A stretch of DNA of 64,000 nt, taken from positions 62,001 to 126,000 of the forward strand of contig NZ_CDBW01000041.1 in assembly GCF_000820145.1 (NCBI RefSeq), read 5' to 3'. This document shows, in pieces, positions 53,801 to 63,288 of this stretch (within the stretch, counting starts at the first letter, position 1; each line of letters starts with the position of its first letter). The notes beneath the pieces were generated by a model. It was not told the DNA's origin. It made no database searches and saw only the letters and a list, made by a program, of their open reading frames with translations. The translations under genes and the position numbers were made by a program. The DNA comes from Aeromonas sobria. Lineage in GTDB: Bacteria > Pseudomonadota > Gammaproteobacteria > Enterobacterales > Aeromonadaceae.

Positions 53801-55701
53801 TCGGGATCGGCGACATGGCGGGGGATGTGTTTGGCAACGGCCTGCTGCTCTCCGATCATACCCGGCTGGTGGGCGCCTTCAACCACATGCACATCTTCAT
53901 CGACCCGACCCCGAATGCGGCCAGCAGTTTTGTCGAACGCCAGCGGCTGTTCGATCTGCCGGGCTCCAGCTGGGATGACTACAACCGCGAGCTGATATCA
54001 CAAGGGGGCGGCATCTTCCTGCGCTCCGCCAAGTCCATCAAGCTCAGCCCCGAGATCCAGACCCTGCTTGGCAGCGACAAGGCCAGCATGGCGCCGAACG
54101 AGTTGATCAAGGCGCTGCTCTGCCTCAACGTCGATCTGCTGTGGAACGGCGGCATCGGCACCTATGTGAAGAGCGCTCGCGAGAGCGATGGGGAAGTTGG
54201 GGATCGCAGCAACGACGCGCTGCGGGTCAATGGCCGTGATCTGCGGGCCCGCATCGTGGGCGAGGGTGGCAACTTAGGCTTTACCCAGCTCGGTCGGGTC
54301 GAGTTCGCCAGCCAGGGCGGTCGCATCAATACCGACTTTACCGACAACGTGGGCGGGGTGGATTGCTCCGACAACGAGGTGAACATCAAGATCCTGCTCA
54401 ACCAGCTGGTGGCTGCAGGGGATCTGACCCTCAAGCAGCGTAACCAGCTGCTCTATGAGATGACTGACGACGTGGCGCAGATCGTCATCACCAACGCCTA
54501 CCGCCAGTCCCAGTCCATCTCGGTCACCAGCTTCCGTGGCACCGAGCAACTCAAAGAGCAACAACGCTTTATTCAGGGGCTGGAGCGGGAAGGCAAGCTG
54601 GACCGTGCGCTCGAGTTCCTGCCCTCTGATGAGGAGCTCTCCGAGCGGATGGCGGCAGGGCAGGGGCTGACCCGCCCCGAACTGGCGGTGCTGGTGGCCT
54701 ACGGCAAGATGGTACTGAAAGAGCAGCTCAACTGCCCGGAAGTGACCGACGAGCCCTTCCTCGCCAACATGCTGGTCACCAGCTTCCCGGCCAAGGTGCA
54801 ACAGCAGTTTGGTGCCCAACTGGCCGATCACCCATTGCGCTCCGAGATCATCGCCACCCGGGTGGCCAACATGTTGGTCAATGACATGGGGCTCAACTTC
54901 GCCAGCCGGATGAAGGACGAGACCGGTGCCTCGGTGGCGGAAGTTGCCTGCTGCTTCGCCATGGCCCGCGAAGTGTTTGGCATGAACCCCCTGTGGCGCG
55001 ATATCGAAGGGTGCGACAACCTGGTAGATGCCCAGACTCAGCTCGAGCTGATGTTCTACAGCCGCCGTATCGTGCGCCGTGCCACCCGTTGGTTCCTGCG
55101 CGCCCGCAATCGCAGCTGGAGCATCAGTGAGAACATCGCCTTCTTCCGTCCGGCGTTCGAGACCTTAGGGAAGCACCTCTACGAGGTGATGGATGAGAGC
55201 GAAGTGGCCGAGCATCGTCAGGCTGTTGCCAAATGGATGGAGAAACAGGTGCCGGAGGCCATTGCCCGTCAGGTCGCCCATATGAGTAGCCTCTTCTCCT
55301 GCCTTGATTTGGCGCAGATTGCCGCGGAGCACCAGATCGACATCCTGCTTGCTGCCAATGTCTACTATCGCCTCGGGGCCAAACTGGATCTGCACTGGTT
55401 CCTTGACCAAATCAACCATCAGCCGGTCGGCAACCATTGGCAGGCGATGGCGCGGGCCTCGTTCCGCGAAGATCTGGACTGGCAGCAACGCAGTCTCACT
55501 TCTGTGGTACTGGAAGGGTGCAAAGATCAGGGAGAATGCGCTACCATACTGGCCGACTGGATTTCGGAGCATGAGCAACTCTTGTCCCGTTGGACCCATA
55601 TGTTGGCCGACTTCAAGACCACCAGTACCCACGAGTTCGCCAAGTTCTCGGTGGCCTTGCGAGAGTTGAATCTGCTCCAGTTGAATTGCCGGGCACTTTA
55701 A
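50863..55701 (+). CDS. gdhB: NAD-specific glutamate dehydrogenase, large (180-kDa) class
   Basis: 1612 aa, matching the L-GDH180 family of Pseudomonas and other proteobacteria. N-terminal ACT-like and helical regulatory regions (about 1-650), then the catalytic dehydrogenase core around 720-1240 (PVGAKGGFYCKQMP with a catalytic-type Lys; VKRHFREIGVNCQ; GIGDMAGDVFGNGLLLSD), then a long helical C-terminal domain. Oxidises glutamate to 2-oxoglutarate with NAD. A cytosolic oligomer; C-terminal domain role not fully known. Standard length and no breaks. Confidence 0.95.
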   Translation: MALKDAPTSVLLENVLSLIHQKLPKNSASLVERFVAKFYGNMASSDLHDRNDSDLYGAALSLWNALNQRTGTDPYIRVYNPELTRHGWQSPHTIVEVILQDSPFLVDSIRMALKRLNITAHMMLHQPLHLIRSADGKIGAILELDNTDGQTSVETAFLIEIDHLTSEEQMAALAAELNSVAGEVALAVGDWQPMLAKLNEIIDELPKRKSPVSKEEVASCIAFLKWVAAHNFTLMGYRRYDVKAVEGDHEILPQASSSLGLMKNSIKEVGQRLGNMPASARHAALSSDLLILTKSNSKSRVHRPAYVDYIGIKRFDEHGKVIGEDRFIGLYASSIYNTSATQIPLISHRLERIMAASGHEKGSHAYKALLNVLETYPRDELIQAREEELLATGLGVLEMQERDMLRLFVRRDVYGRFFSCMVYVTKERYNTALRIKTQQILQKYFGSNEEVEFNVYFTEGVLARTHYIVRVNNNNVDVDVNEVQNNLIEAARSWDDRLDSVLLSHYGEARGNELRRRFCTAFPRAYKEDVLPGSAVADIMALDNLSEVEPLGMLFYRAQEEENDRRVRLKLFHRTEPIHLSDVLPMLENMGLRVIGETPYQVRTPSGDLFWILDFSMLLRGEQPFDLAQSQQRFQQAFAAIWNKQLEDDGFNRLVLGAGLTGRQVSVLRAYAKYMRQTGVSFSQSYIEETLTRYPDIAQLLFTLFERRLDPAGKQNAKTEAKLHEELAAKLDQVANLDDDRIIRRYVEMIDATMRTNYYQLDNAGNIKPYISFKLAPSSITDMPLPLPKFEIFVYSPRVEGVHLRWGKVARGGLRWSDRKEDFRTEVLGLVKAQQVKNTVIVPVGAKGGFYCKQMPVGATRAVIQEEGKACYRLFIRGLLDVTDNIIGGEVIPPTSVVRHDEDDYYLVVAADKGTATFSDIANEISLEYGHWLGDAFASGGSVGYDHKKMGITARGAWESVKRHFREIGVNCQTTDFTCVGIGDMAGDVFGNGLLLSDHTRLVGAFNHMHIFIDPTPNAASSFVERQRLFDLPGSSWDDYNRELISQGGGIFLRSAKSIKLSPEIQTLLGSDKASMAPNELIKALLCLNVDLLWNGGIGTYVKSARESDGEVGDRSNDALRVNGRDLRARIVGEGGNLGFTQLGRVEFASQGGRINTDFTDNVGGVDCSDNEVNIKILLNQLVAAGDLTLKQRNQLLYEMTDDVAQIVITNAYRQSQSISVTSFRGTEQLKEQQRFIQGLEREGKLDRALEFLPSDEELSERMAAGQGLTRPELAVLVAYGKMVLKEQLNCPEVTDEPFLANMLVTSFPAKVQQQFGAQLADHPLRSEIIATRVANMLVNDMGLNFASRMKDETGASVAEVACCFAMAREVFGMNPLWRDIEGCDNLVDAQTQLELMFYSRRIVRRATRWFLRARNRSWSISENIAFFRPAFETLGKHLYEVMDESEVAEHRQAVAKWMEKQVPEAIARQVAHMSSLFSCLDLAQIAAEHQIDILLAANVYYRLGAKLDLHWFLDQINHQPVGNHWQAMARASFREDLDWQQRSLTSVVLEGCKDQGECATILADWISEHEQLLSRWTHMLADFKTTSTHEFAKFSVALRELNLLQLNCRAL

Positions 55702-55736
55702 TTGCCAGATTAAGGCATGACACCGGCATTACACCC

Positions 55737-55766
55737 AAAGCCCCGGCCAGTTGCCGGGGCTTTCTT
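55737..55766 (+). terminator. terminator between gdhB and pyrD
   Basis: AAAGCCCCGG pairs with CCGGGGCTTT across a 7-base loop, followed by CTTT. The gap to pyrD is short. Confidence 0.8.
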
Positions 55767-55778
55767 TAAGGAGCAAAG

Positions 55779-56789
55779 ATGTTGTACCCCATCGCCAGGC
55801 ATTTCCTGTTCAAGCTCAATCCGGAACAGGCTCACGATCTCTCCATGAAATATTTGCCCCGTCTTCTCGGTACGCCACTCGATTGTTTCTTCCGCCAGAA
55901 TTTACCCAAACGCCCCGTCACTGTCATGGGGCTTTCTTTTGCCAATCCGCTGGGGTTGGCGGCGGGTCTGGATAAAGATGGTGAGTGCATAGACGCGCTG
56001 GGTGCCATGGGATTTGGCTTTATCGAGGTAGGTACCGTCACCCCCAAACCCCAGAGCGGCAATGACAAGCCTCGCCTGTTCCGGGTTATTCCGGCAGAGG
56101 GGATCATCAACCGGATGGGATTCAACAACAAGGGGGTGGATCATCTGGTGGCCAAGGTAAAAGAGGCCAAATATCAGGGGGTGATCGGCATTAATATCGG
56201 CAAGAACAAAGATACCCCTATCGAACAGGGCAAGGATGATTACCTGATCTGTATGGACAAGGTTTATGATCACGCCGGTTATATTGCCGTCAATATCTCT
56301 TCCCCCAACACCCCGGGGTTGCGTTCGCTGCAATATGGCGAGGCGCTGGATGAATTGCTGGCAGCCCTCAAGGTGCGTCAGCAAGAGCTGGCAGCCCAAT
56401 ATAAAAAGTATGTGCCGCTGGCGGTTAAAATTGCCCCGGATTTAAGCCTTGAAGAAATAGATCAGGTCGCCGCTTCGCTGGTGCGTAATGGCATTGATGG
56501 TGTTATCGCCACCAATACCACCCTCGAGCGCGAGATGATCTACGACATGCCCCATGCCGGTGAAGCGGGTGGCCTGAGTGGTCGTCCGCTGCAACACAAG
56601 AGCACCGAGGTGATCCGTCATCTGGCCAAGGCGCTAAATGGTGCGCTGCCAATTATCGGGGTGGGCGGTATTGATAGTGCCATGGCCGCTCGTGAAAAAT
56701 TGGCAGCCGGTGCCAGTCTGGTACAAATTTATAGCGGTTTTATTTTTAAAGGACCGGGTCTGGTCAAAGAGATCGTGACAAATATATAA
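55779..56789 (+). CDS. pyrD: dihydroorotate dehydrogenase, quinone-linked (class 2)
   Basis: 336 aa. N-terminal membrane-associating helix pair ([20 protein letters not shown]). FMN-binding barrel with [11 protein letters not shown], catalytic Ser in [11 protein letters not shown], and [20 protein letters not shown]. Fourth step of pyrimidine synthesis, coupled to the quinone pool. AAGGAG precedes the start. zapC follows, as in enterics. Confidence 0.97.
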   Translation: MLYPIARHFLFKLNPEQAHDLSMKYLPRLLGTPLDCFFRQNLPKRPVTVMGLSFANPLGLAAGLDKDGECIDALGAMGFGFIEVGTVTPKPQSGNDKPRLFRVIPAEGIINRMGFNNKGVDHLVAKVKEAKYQGVIGINIGKNKDTPIEQGKDDYLICMDKVYDHAGYIAVNISSPNTPGLRSLQYGEALDELLAALKVRQQELAAQYKKYVPLAVKIAPDLSLEEIDQVAASLVRNGIDGVIATNTTLEREMIYDMPHAGEAGGLSGRPLQHKSTEVIRHLAKALNGALPIIGVGGIDSAMAAREKLAAGASLVQIYSGFIFKGPGLVKEIVTNI

Positions 56790-56878
56790 GAAATAGGGTG
56801 GAGCCCTTTATTTGATGTTGCTGATTTTATCGACATGGAATAAAGTCGATAGACGAAATTTCAAGCAAGGGCTCCAAC

Positions 56879-57415
56879 ATGTTTATCCAACCGACCGATA
56901 GCTGGAAATGGCACTATGATGCCCAGAGTGACCGTCTGATGTTGGACCTGTCTGATAACATGTTATTTGCGACCGAGTATAAAGGGCGACAATTGGTGCC
57001 CAGCTCCTTTGCGACCCAGCCTTTTTGTGTCGATGATGCCGCTCTCTATTATCAGTTGATGGATAAAGCCGCCGAACTTGATTGGAGTATTCCCCATCAG
57101 GTGCAACTGGTACTCAATGCCATCGCTGTCAGTCGCTTTTATAAACCCCTGATGCCACAAAGCTGGTTTTTTAGTGAACAGCATCCGCAGGTGATCCCGC
57201 AAAACGGTGATCTGGTCTGGATGAATACACCACACGGCAACGGGGAATTTATGGTCATTGAAGCAGGGGAGCAGGCCAGCGTCTGTTTGAACCTCACAGC
57301 TGATCTGGTATTGACCACCAGCAAAGTCCTGCCCCGTTTCGGGGTGATCAAGGTGATGAATAACCGGATGAAGCCGCGTATTACCGTGACCGAGCAATAT
57401 CGTCAGGTCAGTTGA
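56879..57415 (+). CDS. zapC: cell-division protein ZapC
   Basis: 178 aa, usual length. Begins MFIQPTDSWKWHYDAQSDRL and ends with a basic tail (NNRMKPRITVTEQYRQVS). Binds FtsZ and bundles protofilaments at the Z ring. Adjacent to pyrD in the conserved order. No transmembrane segment. Confidence 0.92.
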   Translation: MFIQPTDSWKWHYDAQSDRLMLDLSDNMLFATEYKGRQLVPSSFATQPFCVDDAALYYQLMDKAAELDWSIPHQVQLVLNAIAVSRFYKPLMPQSWFFSEQHPQVIPQNGDLVWMNTPHGNGEFMVIEAGEQASVCLNLTADLVLTTSKVLPRFGVIKVMNNRMKPRITVTEQYRQVS

Positions 57416-57618
57416 TCCCGCATTCTATTAACCCGCTTGCCATTATCGTGGGCGATGCTTACCTCCTTGTTTGAAGACTGTCTGGTTTACTGTTTTGATT
57501 GCCATGTGATTTATCTGGTTTGCTAGAGCCCCCGCACCTTTTGTTGATCCTCTCTCTGTTTGTCATTTCTCACCATTTTCCCAACATAGCCGCGTGCCTT
57601 CCTCGTCATAAATGCAGC

Positions 57619-57649
57619 AAAAAAAGTGGCGGGATATTATTCCCGCCAC
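57619..57649 (-). terminator. hairpin in the zapC-MCP gap
   Basis: GTGGCGGGA (57626-57634) pairs with TCCCGCCAC (57641-57649). On the minus strand it is followed by seven T. It could end transcripts from the MCP side. The stretch 57,416-57,860 otherwise holds the tandem repeat at 57,687 and the hairpin at 57,822, and I see no gene. Confidence 0.75.
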
Positions 57650-57686
57650 AACACTGTCACTCACAATTTTCAGACTGGAGAGTACT

Positions 57687-57742
57687 GAAACCAGAGTAGT
57701 GAAACCAAAGTAGTGAAACCAAAGTAGTGAAACCAAAGTACT
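57687..57742 (+). repeat. 14-bp tandem repeat, four copies
   Basis: GAAACCAGAGTAGT, then GAAACCAAAGTAGT twice, then GAAACCAAAGTACT. The next ~60 bases contain degenerate variants (GAACC, AACCTGAA). 14 is not a multiple of three, so it is not protein repeat DNA. Confidence 0.9.
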
Positions 57743-57821
57743 GAATATGCTACTTGAACCAATGCGACTTGAATTAACGGAACCTGAACCAACGGAACCT
57801 GAATCGATGAGGCTGATTGAA

Positions 57822-57851
57822 CAGACCACAAACCCGTCGGTTGGTGGTCTG
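57822..57851 (-). terminator. hairpin directly after the chemoreceptor gene
   Basis: CAGACCAC (57822-57829) and GTGGTCTG (57844-57851), with an inner AACC/GGTT pair. It lies 10 bases past the MCP stop on the minus strand, where only a weak T-tract follows. Confidence 0.6.
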
Positions 57852-57860
57852 TCTGCTTGC

Positions 57861-59492
57861 TTATACCTTGAAGAAGCGGATCCCCTGATCCAGCTGCTGA
57901 ATGATGTCGGTGAGCTGGGAGGCATCGTGGTTGACGCTCTCGGCCGCCGCCACGTTCTCCACTGACATCTGGGTGATCTCTTCAACGGATTGGGCAATCA
58001 GCTGGCTGGCTGCGGCCTGTTCATGGAGCATGGAGCTGATCTCCTGGATCAGTCCGACCACCTTGCGTGAACTCTGATCGACCTGAGCCATGGTGTTGCT
58101 GGAGTGATCAGTGGTCTCCCGCACGGTATCCATGCTGTCGGCGCAGGTATTCATCCCTTTCACCGCGCCGGTCGCTCCTTGCTGGATCGACTGCAGCATC
58201 TCGTTGATCTCCTGGGTTGCTTGCGTGGTACGGGCAGCCAGGGTGCGAACCTCATCCGCCACCACCGCAAAGCCCCGTCCCATGTCACCGGCGCGGGCGG
58301 CTTCAATGGCGGCGTTCAGCGCCAGCAGGTTGGTCTGGTCGGCCACCCCCTGGATCATCACCGAGATCTGGCTGATCCGGGTGATGTCATCAAACAGCCC
58401 CTGAACTTGCTTGGCGGAGTCATTGACCGCTGCGGTTACCCGCACCACCTCTTGGGAGGCCCGCTTGACCTGTTCTTCACCGGCGTGGGCAATCTCGCCA
58501 GACTCCATGACCACGGTATTGGCCTGATTGGCGAAGGAGGAGAGCTGGGAGACCGAGGTGGTCAACTCTTCCACCGAGGCTGCGGTATTGGCGGTAGCCA
58601 GCGATTGTTGCTGGGAGCTGGTGTTGACTTGCTGAGCGGCGGCGACCAGCTGAGAGGAGCTGGCCGTGAGCCCTTCGGCGGCATGCTGCATGGTCGATAC
58701 GATATCGCGCAGACTGCGGCGAGCGTTGATCATCGAGAGCTGCATCTGGGTCAGTTCATCATTGCCTTCCGAGTTATCTTTCGCAGTGAGATAACCGGCA
58801 GCCAGCTGTTTGATCTCTTCCATAATGCTGACCAGTGGCTGGTTGATGCTGTTGCTCAGCAGCCAACCCAGCAGCAGAGACAAGATGACGGAGATGGTGA
58901 GAATGGTGTAGGTCGTGGCAGTGAGGTCAGCCACGATCACATCACTGTCTTTATAGGCTTTGGTGCCAAGTTGTTCATTGAATTCCACCAGCTGGCTGAG
59001 CTGGTCGTCGAGCACTTTGAAATTGGCAGCGGCTTCGCCTTTCATCAATTTGACGGCGGCATCGTTGTCATTGGCATAGCTGGCGGCCATGGCCTTTTTG
59101 GCACTCTCCTTGTAGATAGGCCAGGCCCGATCCGCTTGCGCCAGCGTGGTTTTCTCGGTATCGGTCAACTCGGTGGCACGATATTTATTGAGCAACCCCT
59201 GCATTTGTTGCTCGTAGCCATCCATTTCACGGGCAATGTTGTCCATCCCTGCCTGAGTGGGTTCGATAACATAATCAAACAGTGAGCGGTTATGGTAGAT
59301 CGCCTGCATATTGGTGTTGGCGAGATCCTTGATGGGAGTGAGATTGTTGATATACATCTCATTCAACATGTCGTTTAGAACGCCGGTATTTTGTTTTCCA
59401 TACAACCCCACTCCGATGAGGATAAGGTTTACCAGTAAAAATGAGATTATCAATCGCACTTTAATGGAAAACTGACGGATTAGATTGTTCAT
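57861..59492 (-). CDS. methyl-accepting chemotaxis protein
   Basis: 543 aa from [14 protein letters not shown] at 59492, with GAGG at good spacing; an ATG at 59504 is less likely. Membrane helix 1 ([18 protein letters not shown]), a periplasmic four-helix-bundle ligand domain (about 30-190), helix 2 ([20 protein letters not shown]), HAMP, then the cytoplasmic signalling hairpin with the core [21 protein letters not shown] (given in pieces) and [15 protein letters not shown]. Ligand unknown. Last gene of the minus-strand chemotaxis cluster. Confidence 0.94.
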   Translation of the reverse strand: MNNLIRQFSIKVRLIISFLLVNLILIGVGLYGKQNTGVLNDMLNEMYINNLTPIKDLANTNMQAIYHNRSLFDYVIEPTQAGMDNIAREMDGYEQQMQGLLNKYRATELTDTEKTTLAQADRAWPIYKESAKKAMAASYANDNDAAVKLMKGEAAANFKVLDDQLSQLVEFNEQLGTKAYKDSDVIVADLTATTYTILTISVILSLLLGWLLSNSINQPLVSIMEEIKQLAAGYLTAKDNSEGNDELTQMQLSMINARRSLRDIVSTMQHAAEGLTASSSQLVAAAQQVNTSSQQQSLATANTAASVEELTTSVSQLSSFANQANTVVMESGEIAHAGEEQVKRASQEVVRVTAAVNDSAKQVQGLFDDITRISQISVMIQGVADQTNLLALNAAIEAARAGDMGRGFAVVADEVRTLAARTTQATQEINEMLQSIQQGATGAVKGMNTCADSMDTVRETTDHSSNTMAQVDQSSRKVVGLIQEISSMLHEQAAASQLIAQSVEEITQMSVENVAAAESVNHDASQLTDIIQQLDQGIRFFKV

Positions 59493-59577
59493 AGATAGCC
59501 TCATGCTAATGGTTAGCGTTCCTTGCAGTGATAAAGCGACTGCTTTTGTACTATTTCCCCCTGGTCAGGGGACAAAT

Positions 59578-60804
59578 TCAATATGGTCTGGCTGGTGAGG
59601 TTGATCTGGCTTGCCATTCGGCAAACCAGTTTTCAATTTGGTCCAGCGGCAGAGGGCGGCTGATGTAATAGCCTTGTGCCAGTTCACAGCCCAGCAGTGC
59701 CAGCTGTTGCCAGTCCTCTGCGCTTTCAACCCCTTCGGCCACTGTTTTAAGCCCCAATTTTTGGCTCATCACGATCGCTGAGGTCAATATAGCCAACTTC
59801 TTGGGGCTGGTATGGGCATCGTGGACAAACTCTTTATCAATCTTGATCTCGGTAAAAGGACAGCGAGATAACTGCTTCATGGAGGAGTAACCCGTCCCAT
59901 AATCGTCCATGGCGACGCCAAATCCCCGTAATCTCAGCCGTGCCAGCGTGCCCAACGACATTGCCAGATTTGACATCACTGTGGTTTCGGTTACTTCGAT
60001 AATGATGGCGTTGCAGGGCAGTTGATGCGCCTGAACAATATTGACCATGTTCTCGACCAATTTATCGGTGGTCAGCAGGGTGACCGGCATATTAATGGAA
60101 CAGCTGATTGGAGCAGGCAGGGTACTTAAGCTATTCAGTGCCTCGCAGGTGGCATGTAAAAATAGATAGAAAAAGTCCAGTGCCAATTGCCCCTGTTCCA
60201 GATGATGGACAAAACAGAGCGGCGGGAGCACCCCGTGTTCAGGGTGACGCCAGCGAACCAGCGCTTCAAAACCGTAGAGACTGGAGTCCACCATGGCGAT
60301 CTTGGGCTGCAGAAAGGGGACCAACTGGCCATTATCCAGCGCCTGCTGTACATCCTCCACGGTAAAGCTGAGTTGCATCCAGTTGTTACTTTTGCGGTGT
60401 TTCAAGGGATCGCAATGCTGGAGTATGCCGTACAAATCACTTTTCCTCAGTGGCTTGGCCAGCACCCCGATCACTTCCAGCGTGCCGGCATCGGCGATGG
60501 AGTGGATCACGTCCAGTACATCCCGATCGACGGCGCTCATAACTGCGATAAACATCTGGTAGTTGGTCTGTTTTTCCAGCTGATTGATGAGTTCCACCCC
60601 GTCCATGCCAGGCATATTGAGGTCGGTGAGTAGCAGATCCACATGGTCGATCTGTTGCAGTTTGTTGAGGGCATCCTGGCCATCGTTGGCAACATGGATC
60701 TGGCCAAAGCCCAGCTCCTGCAACAGGCAGGTCACTTCGTATTGCTGGGTGCGAGAGTCATCGACCACCAGGGCACAGCGGCCCTGCCATTGCGCTAATG
60801 ACAT
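59578..60804 (-). CDS. response regulator with EAL c-di-GMP phosphodiesterase domain
   Basis: 408 aa. REC domain at about 8-130 with LLLTDLNMPGMDG and phosphoacceptor Asp. EAL domain at about 150-400: FEALVRWRHP (EAL), SCSINMPVTLLT, IIIEVTETTV, MDDYGTGYSS (DDFGTG-type loop), IKIDKEFVHD, TVAEGVES and GYYISRPL. All these motifs look intact, so c-di-GMP hydrolysis is likely. Starts 13 bp after cheB; it probably links chemotaxis phosphorylation to c-di-GMP levels. Confidence 0.93.
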   Translation of the reverse strand: MSLAQWQGRCALVVDDSRTQQYEVTCLLQELGFGQIHVANDGQDALNKLQQIDHVDLLLTDLNMPGMDGVELINQLEKQTNYQMFIAVMSAVDRDVLDVIHSIADAGTLEVIGVLAKPLRKSDLYGILQHCDPLKHRKSNNWMQLSFTVEDVQQALDNGQLVPFLQPKIAMVDSSLYGFEALVRWRHPEHGVLPPLCFVHHLEQGQLALDFFYLFLHATCEALNSLSTLPAPISCSINMPVTLLTTDKLVENMVNIVQAHQLPCNAIIIEVTETTVMSNLAMSLGTLARLRLRGFGVAMDDYGTGYSSMKQLSRCPFTEIKIDKEFVHDAHTSPKKLAILTSAIVMSQKLGLKTVAEGVESAEDWQQLALLGCELAQGYYISRPLPLDQIENWFAEWQARSTSPARPY

Positions 60805-60817
60805 AGTTAATCCCCTG

Positions 60818-61888
60818 TTAATCCGGACGCGCGAGCGTCTGTGTTATCTGCGAAAGTGACATCACTTCATCGACCCCGCCGTGGGCTATCGCCTCTTTGG
60901 GCATGCCAAATACCACACAACTGGCTTCATCCTGGGCAATGGTGCGGGCGCCGGTGTCGTGTAGTTCCCGCAAACCACGGGCACCATCGTCCCCCATGCC
61001 GGTCATGATGACCCCGAGCGCATTGTGACCCGCACTCACCGCCACCGAGCGAAACAGCACATCCACCGACGGGCAGTGGCGGGAGACCGGTGGCCCCTCT
61101 TTCACTTCGGCCAGATACTGGGCGCCGCTGCGCTGGATCAGCAGATGCTTGCCGCCCGGGGCAATCAGCGCGACCCCGGGCAGCAGGCGATCGCCGGTCA
61201 CGGCCTCTTTCACTTCCAACTGGGAGATACCATTGAGCCGATCGGCAAAGGAGGCGGTAAATTTGGCGGGCATATGCTGGACGATGGCGAGCCCCGGGCA
61301 GCTGGTGGGCAATCGGGTCAGCAGATACTCCAGCGCCTGGGTGCCCCCGGTTGAGGTGCCCACGGCAATGATCCGCTCGGTGGTTTTGAATTTGATCCGC
61401 TCGGCAGGGGGGGAGAGCATGGCATCGGCGCTGCGTTTGGGGGCGGGCACGAAGCCTGCTGGCTGGTTGGCCGGGAGCAAGTTACGCAATTTGGCATTGG
61501 CCGCGCCCCGGATTTCCTGGATCAGCTCATTGGCCGATTGCTGTAGAAAGCTTTTAATGCCGACAGCCGGTTTGGTGATGATGGAGATGGCGCCAGCGGC
61601 GAGGGCATCCAGGGTGACGGCGGCCCCCGCTTCGGTCAGGGAGGAGCAGATGATGACCGGGGTCGGGCGTTCGGTCATGATCTTCTTGAGAAAGGTGAGG
61701 CCATCCATCCTTGGCATCTCGATGTCGAGAATGATCACGTCCGGCCAGCATTTTTTCATCTGCTGCATGGCAAAAATGGGGTCAAACGCAGCGCCAATCA
61801 CCTCTATATCGGGGGATTTGCCCAGCATCTGGGTGAGCACCTCTCGCACCAGGGCCGAGTCGTCCACGATCAATACCCGTATCGTCAT
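60818..61888 (-). CDS. cheB: chemotaxis methylesterase
   Basis: 356 aa. Receiver domain at about 1-120 ([26 protein letters not shown]), then the esterase domain with catalytic Ser ([10 protein letters not shown]), His ([17 protein letters not shown]) and Asp ([12 protein letters not shown]). Removes methyl groups from receptors when phosphorylated. Overlaps cheR as ATGA. Confidence 0.96.
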   Translation of the reverse strand: MTIRVLIVDDSALVREVLTQMLGKSPDIEVIGAAFDPIFAMQQMKKCWPDVIILDIEMPRMDGLTFLKKIMTERPTPVIICSSLTEAGAAVTLDALAAGAISIITKPAVGIKSFLQQSANELIQEIRGAANAKLRNLLPANQPAGFVPAPKRSADAMLSPPAERIKFKTTERIIAVGTSTGGTQALEYLLTRLPTSCPGLAIVQHMPAKFTASFADRLNGISQLEVKEAVTGDRLLPGVALIAPGGKHLLIQRSGAQYLAEVKEGPPVSRHCPSVDVLFRSVAVSAGHNALGVIMTGMGDDGARGLRELHDTGARTIAQDEASCVVFGMPKEAIAHGGVDEVMSLSQITQTLARPD

Positions 61889-62751
61889 ACATTATCCTTG
61901 GCCACGGCATCCTGGCAGCGATAGCGAGAGGGGGCTTCCTGTTCCAGCGGCAGATCTTGCTGGCGGATGATCTCCGAGTGACCAACCAGCAGATAGCCAC
62001 CGGGCCTGAGCAGGCCGCATAGCTGTGATAGCACGCGCGCCTTGGTCGCTTCATTGAAATAGATCAGCACGTTTCGCAAAAAGATCACGTCGAAATCCCG
62101 CTCAACAAAGTCACAGCAGGTGAGCAAATTGAGGTTGGAGAACGAGACCTTTCTGGCCAGCTCCGGTCTGACCCGGATCTTGCCTGTGTATTCGTCATGG
62201 CCGCGCTGAAAATAGCGCAGCCACAAATGGGGGGGGACATGCCGGGCCCGTTCTGCAATGTAGATGGCGCGCTGGGCAATGGGGATCACCCGGGTATTGA
62301 TGTCGGTCCCGTAGATCCGCCAACGTTCATTGATGCCGAGTTGTTCCGCCAGCACCATGGCGGCAGAGTAAGCCTCCTCCCCGGTGGAGCAAGCAGCAGA
62401 CCAGATGCGTAGCGGCTGGCGGCGGCTTGCTTGCAACTGCTCGGCGTACTGTTTCAGCCAGCTGAAGTGCTGCGCCTCGCGGAAAAAATAGGTTTCGTTG
62501 GTGGAGAGCAGATTGATGGCAATTTGCCGCTCATTGGCTTCCGAGGGCTGATTTATCCGCTCCCAGTAGCTGTAGTAGCTGCTGATGTTGAGTGCCCGCA
62601 GCCGTTTGGCCAGCCGCGATTGCACCAGCGCTCGCTTGCAGGGCGCAAGGTCGATGCCGGCGGTAGTCAGAATAAAGCGCCGGAACAGATCGAACTCCTT
62701 TTGGCTAAGCAGCGGCCCCTGTTCTGGTGTGACGAGTGATGCCACTAGCAT
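61885..62751 (-). CDS. cheR: chemotaxis receptor methyltransferase
   Basis: 288 aa. N-terminal helical CheR_N region ([21 protein letters not shown]) and S-adenosyl-Met binding core with [36 protein letters not shown] and [17 protein letters not shown]. Adds methyl groups to receptor glutamates for adaptation. Overlaps both cheB and the end of cheW. Confidence 0.96.
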   Translation of the reverse strand: MLVASLVTPEQGPLLSQKEFDLFRRFILTTAGIDLAPCKRALVQSRLAKRLRALNISSYYSYWERINQPSEANERQIAINLLSTNETYFFREAQHFSWLKQYAEQLQASRRQPLRIWSAACSTGEEAYSAAMVLAEQLGINERWRIYGTDINTRVIPIAQRAIYIAERARHVPPHLWLRYFQRGHDEYTGKIRVRPELARKVSFSNLNLLTCCDFVERDFDVIFLRNVLIYFNEATKARVLSQLCGLLRPGGYLLVGHSEIIRQQDLPLEQEAPSRYRCQDAVAKDNV

Positions 62752-63278
62752 CCCCCTTGCTCGACATTGAACAGCTGGCTGGTGGTCGCCTCCGCCATGG
62801 CGCTGAGCTCGGCAATGGAGAGGGCCTTGTGCATATCGAGCAGAATGGCGAACTGCTGGGCGATGGTCACCACCCCCTGAATGAAATCCCCCCGGATATG
62901 GGCGCCAAAGGTCGGGGCGGGCTCTATGGTGTCGGTGGCGATCTCCAGCACTTCACACACGGCATCGAGTAGCATGCCGATCTCCTGATCTTCACCGCTG
63001 CAGTTTGACAGGGAGAGGATCGCCACACAGGTGGTCGGTTTAAGCTCGGTTTGGGCCCGTCCGAAGCGGATGGAGAGGTCGATAACGGGCACCACGGCGC
63101 CCCGCAGATTGATGATCCCTCTGACGAAGCGCGGCATCATGGGCACCGGGGTCATCCCCTCGAACTCGATGATTTCACGGATGCAGCTGATATCGACCCC
63201 ATACAGCTCCCCCCCCAGCATGAAGGTCACGCAGTGGAAGTGGGAGGTGGTGGTCTCAGGAGCAAGTTTGGTGCGCAT
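62745..63278 (-). CDS. cheW: chemotaxis coupling protein CheW
   Basis: 177 aa from MRTKLAPETTTSHFH at 63278, preceded by AGGAG. CheW fold: FMLGGELYGVDISCIREII, GIINLRGAVVPVIDL and the C-terminal LLDAVCEVLEI stretch. Slightly longer than the 150-165 residues usual for CheW because of the N-terminal extension. Connects receptors with CheA. The cheA gene is not in the window. Confidence 0.92.
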   Translation of the reverse strand: MRTKLAPETTTSHFHCVTFMLGGELYGVDISCIREIIEFEGMTPVPMMPRFVRGIINLRGAVVPVIDLSIRFGRAQTELKPTTCVAILSLSNCSGEDQEIGMLLDAVCEVLEIATDTIEPAPTFGAHIRGDFIQGVVTIAQQFAILLDMHKALSIAELSAMAEATTSQLFNVEQGGC

Positions 63279-63288
63279 ATGCCGGCTC

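Noticed and set aside
57747-57965. Plus-strand frame of 72 codons rich in Glu-Pro-Thr repeats
   Set aside because: It begins in degenerate repeats and its second half overlaps the chemoreceptor gene antisense.
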